A stretch of 64,000 nt of DNA, taken from assembly GCF_002368415.1 (NCBI RefSeq), contig NZ_AP018290.1, positions 4,787,614-4,851,613 on the forward strand, written 5' to 3'. Position numbers and translations under genes: made by a program. Below the pieces are notes generated by a model. The model saw only the letters and a list, made by a program, of their open reading frames with translations, made no database searches and was not told the DNA's origin. Source of the DNA: Calothrix sp. NIES-4105 (GTDB taxonomy: Bacteria; Cyanobacteriota; Cyanobacteriia; Cyanobacteriales; Nostocaceae). Shown piece by piece: positions 62,295 through 64,000 of the stretch; the first letter of the stretch is position 1; every line of letters begins with the position of its first letter.

Positions 62295-63308
62295 CTAAAT
62301 TCGGTAAAGTAATCGCTCAGATGGAATTTCTTGAACTTTCAGTTTATTGCGATGTAAATCGCCGTAAATGTTTAGATATTCAAGTTCTGTAGGCGTGAGT
62401 TTGCCCTGCTGGACTCCAGATATTGCGGCATCAATTTGTTCGCGGCAAGTCAAACCTGTTAAGCAAATATCGACACAGTTCTGTGTTAAAGAGTAGCGGT
62501 ATAAATCAGGAACAGTAGGTTGCCAGCACCCTTTTGGTAGACCATCAGGAGCATCCCATAGCGCACCTGTGTGAGAACCTGTTGATTTGAATGTAACAAT
62601 GCCTGGTCGAGAAGGGTTTTGTGCCTCAAGCTGATTAAACACATAGCTTTGTGCCGATCGGTGAGCAACATTATGTCTAACCATGACCACATCTAATAGT
62701 GGGCTATGCGACCACTGTCGAGCCAAATTGATATCGTGGAACGAAGCACCAATGTAGCGAACAGCACCCATTTTTTTGAGACGCTCGGAAGTGCCAAACA
62801 TTCTTTCGATGGTGCGCTGATAAACGCTATTCGAGCCTCTCAAATCGGGGGTAAGCTGCAAGCAATCCTCTAAAGCTTGTCCATCATTTGAACCAATCCA
62901 GCCCCAAAACAACACATCAATATAGTCAATCCCCAGTTCGACAAACTGATCTAATAACGCTGCTATTGCCATTTCTGGACTTTTGATATAAGTCACAGTT
63001 GCCAGCACCACTTTCTCGCGCGCCCTTGAGCCACGCCCACACAACTGGCGCAGCGCCCCAGACATCGGACTGTAGAGATAGTGGTGCAGGTCACTGGAGT
63101 AGAAAAAGTAGTTAATTCCCCTGTCGAAGGCGTAAAGGGTATCTTCACTGGAGATACTACCGCCACCACCCAAGCCCAGACAGCTAACCGTTAAATCAGT
63201 CCGCCCCAGTTTGCGGTAAAATGGTAAATCAGATGAAAATTTATCTGCTGGATGGTTGACAACGCTGGCTGAGACAATTGATGGTGGTGCGAGATCGGTT
63301 AGTTTCAT
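62295..63308 (-). CDS. Aldo/keto-reductase-fold protein of the RiPP cluster, catalytic residues altered
   Basis: A 337-residue protein of the aldo/keto reductase superfamily: FYRKLGRTDLTVSCLGLGGG, AFDRGINYFFYSS, ELGIDYIDVLFWGW, LKKMGAVRYIGASFHD and a C-terminal helix region. By eye, three of the usual four catalytic positions look changed: the Asp after GINYF is Phe or Tyr, the Lys in the usual ATK is Val (LATV), and the His in DxxxxH is in FWGW. It may therefore not be a normal reductase. Its ATG overlaps the stop of the HopA1-like gene (ATGA), so the two are translationally coupled. Confidence 0.78.
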   Translation of the reverse strand: MKLTDLAPPSIVSASVVNHPADKFSSDLPFYRKLGRTDLTVSCLGLGGGGSISSEDTLYAFDRGINYFFYSSDLHHYLYSPMSGALRQLCGRGSRAREKVVLATVTYIKSPEMAIAALLDQFVELGIDYIDVLFWGWIGSNDGQALEDCLQLTPDLRGSNSVYQRTIERMFGTSERLKKMGAVRYIGASFHDINLARQWSHSPLLDVVMVRHNVAHRSAQSYVFNQLEAQNPSRPGIVTFKSTGSHTGALWDAPDGLPKGCWQPTVPDLYRYSLTQNCVDICLTGLTCREQIDAAISGVQQGKLTPTELEYLNIYGDLHRNKLKVQEIPSERLLYRI

Positions 63309-64000
63309 AGGTATAACAGTGTGTAGATGTCTTCAGAGTTGGCATTGAGGTAAGCACGCTGCCAGTCAATTCCCAAAACAGAGAAGTGCTGGTGGATACA
63401 TGCCATGCGATACTCGGTTGATTCATCACCTGTAGCCCGTGCTTCGAGCAAGCCATTTGCAACAATTTGGCAGCGGTTCATCCCAAAACTCTCTACAGCA
63501 GCAAATTTGCAATCAGGTTCTTCTGCTAGAGCAAGCCCAGGCGCCAGTAGCTTTGTGAACAAAGGTACTTCCGGGCGAAAATGCGATTCGTTTTCTACAT
63601 AAACACTTCTTAGCACTTGCCGGACTATTTCATAGTTGCTTTTCTCAAAGTAGAGAACCCCTGAGTCATAACGACCGTAGTCAGAAAGGTTATATAGCAC
63701 CTTAAAGGTAAAAGGAATTTTAGTTTCATTGAGTTGCCGTGTTAGACTTTCCATAACGGCAACTGCACCTTCTGGTGTTAAGTTAAAGTAAACTCTCACT
63801 GTTTGAGGATGAGTGTCCGAACCTGCATTGCTGACCGCCATGTAAAACCCATTTTGTACAAAATTCCGAGGCATCCGGATGGCAACTGAGTCGCCTACAG
63901 TGGCGGATTGTTGAGTTTGTTGTAGATGTTTTTCGCGCTCAATATGCAAAGTCAAACCGCCCTTTTTCACGGCCAGACTACCATCACTCTCCTGACGCAG
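63305..64000 (-). CDS. HopA1-like protein (5' part outside window)
   Basis: The frame is open to the right edge; a GTG at 63970 exists but codons upstream of it (encoding LRQESDGSLA) continue off the window, so the gene is partial (231 residues visible). The sequence resembles T3SS-effector HopA1-type proteins: VRVYFNLTPEGAVAVMESL, IPFTFKVLYNLSDYGRYDSG, VPLFTKLLAPGLALAEEPD and ESFGMNRCQIVANGLLEA. HopA1-domain proteins are known partners of a kinase-like protein in class V lanthipeptide and thioamitide pathways, where they take part in Ser/Thr dehydration. Here it is the first visible gene of the RiPP cluster; a kinase-like gene would be expected just outside. Confidence 0.72.
   Translation of the reverse strand: MRQESDGSLAVKKGGLTLHIEREKHLQQTQQSATVGDSVAIRMPRNFVQNGFYMAVSNAGSDTHPQTVRVYFNLTPEGAVAVMESLTRQLNETKIPFTFKVLYNLSDYGRYDSGVLYFEKSNYEIVRQVLRSVYVENESHFRPEVPLFTKLLAPGLALAEEPDCKFAAVESFGMNRCQIVANGLLEARATGDESTEYRMACIHQHFSVLGIDWQRAYLNANSEDIYTLLYL

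Noticed and set aside
1-64000. tRNA or rRNA genes
   Set aside because: No cloverleaf with TTCGA-type T-loop and matching acceptor stem, and no rRNA-like sequence, was recognised in the spacers read by eye.

Overview
The window comes from a filamentous, heterocyst-forming cyanobacterium (order Nostocales). The base composition is low in GC. It carries a heterocyst glycolipid synthase gene set (hglE, hglD, hglC, hglA, hglB/hetM, hetI), a divergent hgdB-hgdC-hgdA glycolipid export and modification set, a XisH/XisI pair, an NdhK paralogue, a NACHT/WD40 protein, a ScyD/ScyE-type PEP-CTERM protein, and many short palindromic and tandem repeats typical of Nostocales. The usual cyanobacterial palindrome HIP1 (GCGATCGC) was not found by eye. 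GGCGCC (about 95-100 by hand count) and CGCGCG (about 55-60) are strikingly frequent instead.

Layout. 0-2.3 kb: the 3' part of a probable restriction enzyme with its Dam-type adenine methylase, then a small secreted DUF2141 protein. 2.4-7.8 kb (minus strand): glycosyltransferase, NAD-dependent epimerase (HgdA-like), FtsX-type permease (HgdC/DevC-like) and membrane fusion protein (HgdB/DevB-like). 8.5-9.9 kb: a ParB-domain protein with a degenerate DNA-methyltransferase C-terminus. 11.1-27.4 kb (plus strand): the PUFA-synthase-like polyketide synthase for the heterocyst glycolipid aglycone. HglE is KS-AT-ACP-ACP plus half a KR. HglD is the catalytic KR plus DH. HglC is KS, a chain-length-factor-like KS, and AT. 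HglA is the enoyl reductase and HglB is ACP plus thioester reductase. The activating phosphopantetheinyl transferase HetI lies at 29.2-30.0 kb on the minus strand. No hetN lies between hglB and hetI; that slot holds a truncated small gene, a secreted protein and a DUF4058 protein.

30-49 kb is an accessory patchwork: a frameshifted solute-binding protein, XisI/XisH, a WG-repeat protein, a Mn-catalase, an SDR, a sugar porter divergent from a secreted GH31-CBM20 alpha-glucosidase-like enzyme, an antitoxin with a broken PIN toxin, RibD-C and GNAT proteins, a TPR protein, a second DUF4058 protein and a histidine-kinase remnant. 49-53 kb (minus strand) holds a methyltransferase, two SnoaL-like proteins, a cupin, an orphan NdhK paralogue and a small conserved protein. 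Three of these genes share a repeated upstream module. 53.5-57.1 kb is a STAND (NACHT/NB-ARC) WD40 protein with repeat elements inserted in frame. 57.7-61 kb holds regulators and a ScyD/ScyE-like exported protein.

61.1-64.0 kb (minus strand, running off the right edge) is a compact RiPP-type cluster: a HopA1-like protein, an aldo/keto-reductase-fold protein, a double-glycine precursor with a Pro-rich core carrying two Ser-Pro-X-Cys-(Arg/Lys)-Pro motifs, and a parvulin-type prolyl isomerase. This is the best candidate in the window for an undescribed system. All function statements rest on motif recognition by eye; no database search was run.
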